Shown: positions 48,403-49,186 of the stretch, piece after piece | How the letters are laid out: each line of letters opens with the position of its first letter | How positions within the stretch are numbered: the first letter of the stretch is position 1 | Virus record (IMG/VR): IMGVR_UViG_3300025133_000005 | Coordinates: 1-49,186 of that record | Length of the DNA: 49,186 nt | Reading direction: 5' to 3' (one strand) | Origin: a virus | Made by a program: the position numbers and the translations under genes | Notes under the pieces: model-generated | What the model was told of the DNA's origin: nothing | Seen by the model: the letters and a program-made list of their open reading frames with translations, nothing else | The model's database searches: none

Positions 48403-49067
48403 TGATGTATTTAAATAGTCGAAGACAGAACGAATTAATAGCAGCTTATTTTACAAATAAAGTCAGATTTAAATATAGCTTTAAAGAGTTAATAGACAGA
48501 AACCCTACAATACACATAGAAAATATCCTTGAATTCCTAGCATTTGTAGACTTGAAAAGGGAAGGAAGTGATTTCTATTTTTCTGGAGCTACTAATTTTG
48601 GTTTAAAAATGATACTTAAGTTGTTTCCAAATTTCAAGTACGAAGATGTGGTTGGCTTATTAGAGGACTGCACGGGTGGTAATGGCGGTATCGGTAACAC
48701 TAAACTCACCGCCCTATTTAACCTAATGATGGTTAATGAGGATGTTAATGATATCTATTCATCTTTCGGGATATATTCATTAATTAATAATAGATGTGAC
48801 CGTTTGGGCGTTGACTTTTCTAGCCCTAATGATGTGTTGAAAAATCACAATATAATTTCTGCTTTTGTGTGGGGTTTAATAAAGAATCATATAGTAAAAT
48901 GCAATAACAATAACGTTAGCTTTGACTGTTTTATTACCGCTTCTGGTGGTTTTCTGCACAATAAAAAAATATTTTTTAGTATGGTTCAGCAACAAAGTAG
49001 CAACCAACTGTTTACTAAATTTGACGCAGGGCTTGCGGTTGATGCAAAGGATGTGCAAGGTGAGTAA
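48402..49067 (+). CDS. Hypothetical protein with repeated C-terminal DAGLAVD
   Basis: 221 residues; ATG 48402 in TGATG overlap with GGAGG 7 nt upstream (48405 possible). Helical N-terminus, Gly-rich middle (EDCTGGNGGIGNTKLTALFN), then hydrophobic and aromatic segments. It ends with FDAGLAVDAKDVQGE. Family not recognised. Confidence 0.55.
   Translation: MMYLNSRRQNELIAAYFTNKVRFKYSFKELIDRNPTIHIENILEFLAFVDLKREGSDFYFSGATNFGLKMILKLFPNFKYEDVVGLLEDCTGGNGGIGNTKLTALFNLMMVNEDVNDIYSSFGIYSLINNRCDRLGVDFSSPNDVLKNHNIISAFVWGLIKNHIVKCNNNNVSFDCFITASGGFLHNKKIFFSMVQQQSSNQLFTKFDAGLAVDAKDVQGE
49021..49043. repeat. 23-bp direct repeat, second copy
   Basis: Identical to 48347-48369; both encode DAGLAVD close to the ends of their genes. 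Confidence 0.9.
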
Positions 49068-49186
49068 AACGCAGGGCTTCGAGGTAGGCGAAAAAGTAAA
49101 AGTTTCCTACGTCCACAACATACGTGATATAAAAAAGTTTGTTGGTGAAATAGTATTGTTTAAAAATAAATGGAATAGGGTTGTAG
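49060..49186 (+). CDS. Small SH3/KOW-like hypothetical protein, N-terminal part (wraps the join)
   Basis: Starts at GTG 49060, eight nucleotides inside the end of the previous gene, and continues at position 1 up to 116 on the circle (64 residues). Starts MSKTQGFEVGEKVKVSYVHN. The start context GTGCAAGGTGAGTAA is nearly identical to that of the next gene (GTGTAAGGTGAGTAA at 111-125). Confidence 0.85.
   Translation, partial: MSKTQGFEVGEKVKVSYVHNIRDIKKFVGEIVLFKNKWNRVV
49139..49186. repeat. Terminal direct repeat, right copy
   Basis: Identical to bases 1-48; marks the circular closure of the contig. Confidence 0.95.

Noticed and set aside
1-49186. Temperate phage or prophage
   Set aside because: No integrase, excisionase, attachment-site-like repeat with tRNA, or classical repressor gene is visible; the genome is closed on itself.

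Overview
The window is a complete, circularly closed phage genome of 49,138 unique bases. Its first 48 bases are repeated exactly as its last 48, and one gene reads in frame across the join (49060 to the end, continuing at 1-116). The sequence is AT-rich, genes are packed with ATGA-type overlaps, and nearly all have strong AGGAGG-like ribosome sites. No integrase, lysogeny repressor, tRNA, RNA polymerase or DNA polymerase gene was recognised. T7/P22-type head-tail genes (portal, terminase, tail-tube A/B-like proteins) and three internal virion (ejection)-type proteins indicate a short-tailed, podovirus-like phage of a Gram-negative host. The host itself cannot be named from the sequence.

Layout. 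The minus strand from 27.6 kb down to 1.4 kb is one long late region. In transcription order it holds fibre/receptor-binding genes (27.6-21.4 kb), a candidate small terminase, large terminase, portal, scaffold, major capsid and a small Ig-like head protein. An intrinsic terminator follows at 14.97 kb, then tail-tube A/B-like genes, small tail genes, three internal virion proteins and a last fibre-like gene. Two promoters with identical geometry (27.6 and 17.3 kb), each carrying an 18-bp palindrome just past the -10 box, appear to drive it. A second minus-strand unit (31.05-27.87 kb) holds small genes, a DUF1353/PLA2-like protein, a PAPS-reductase-family protein and a Com-like zinc finger.

The plus strand from 31.3 kb through the join to 1.35 kb carries the early genes. 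These are dozens of small proteins, two HNH proteins, an ERF-family annealing protein, a DUF3127-like ssDNA-binding candidate, a DUF1376 replication protein, a P-like helicase-loader candidate, a DnaB-type helicase and a dATP/dGTP diphosphohydrolase-domain protein. Replication therefore probably borrows the host polymerase, with the phage supplying initiator, loader, helicase, SSB-like and annealing functions. A 0.4-kb intergenic region between convergent genes (33.3-33.7 kb) carries iteron-like repeats and is an origin candidate.

The least ordinary content is regulatory. Several sigma70-type promoters (TTGACA, 17-nt spacing) are followed by nested stem-loops whose outer stem sequesters the next ribosome site. 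Two of these leaders are a diverged duplication with a conserved loop. Other notable items are tandem palindromic operators, a promoter feeding straight into an attenuator, a probable -1 frameshift on A_AAA_AAA in a fibre gene, a GC-rich three-way-junction RNA candidate, and many recycled ribosome-site cassettes.
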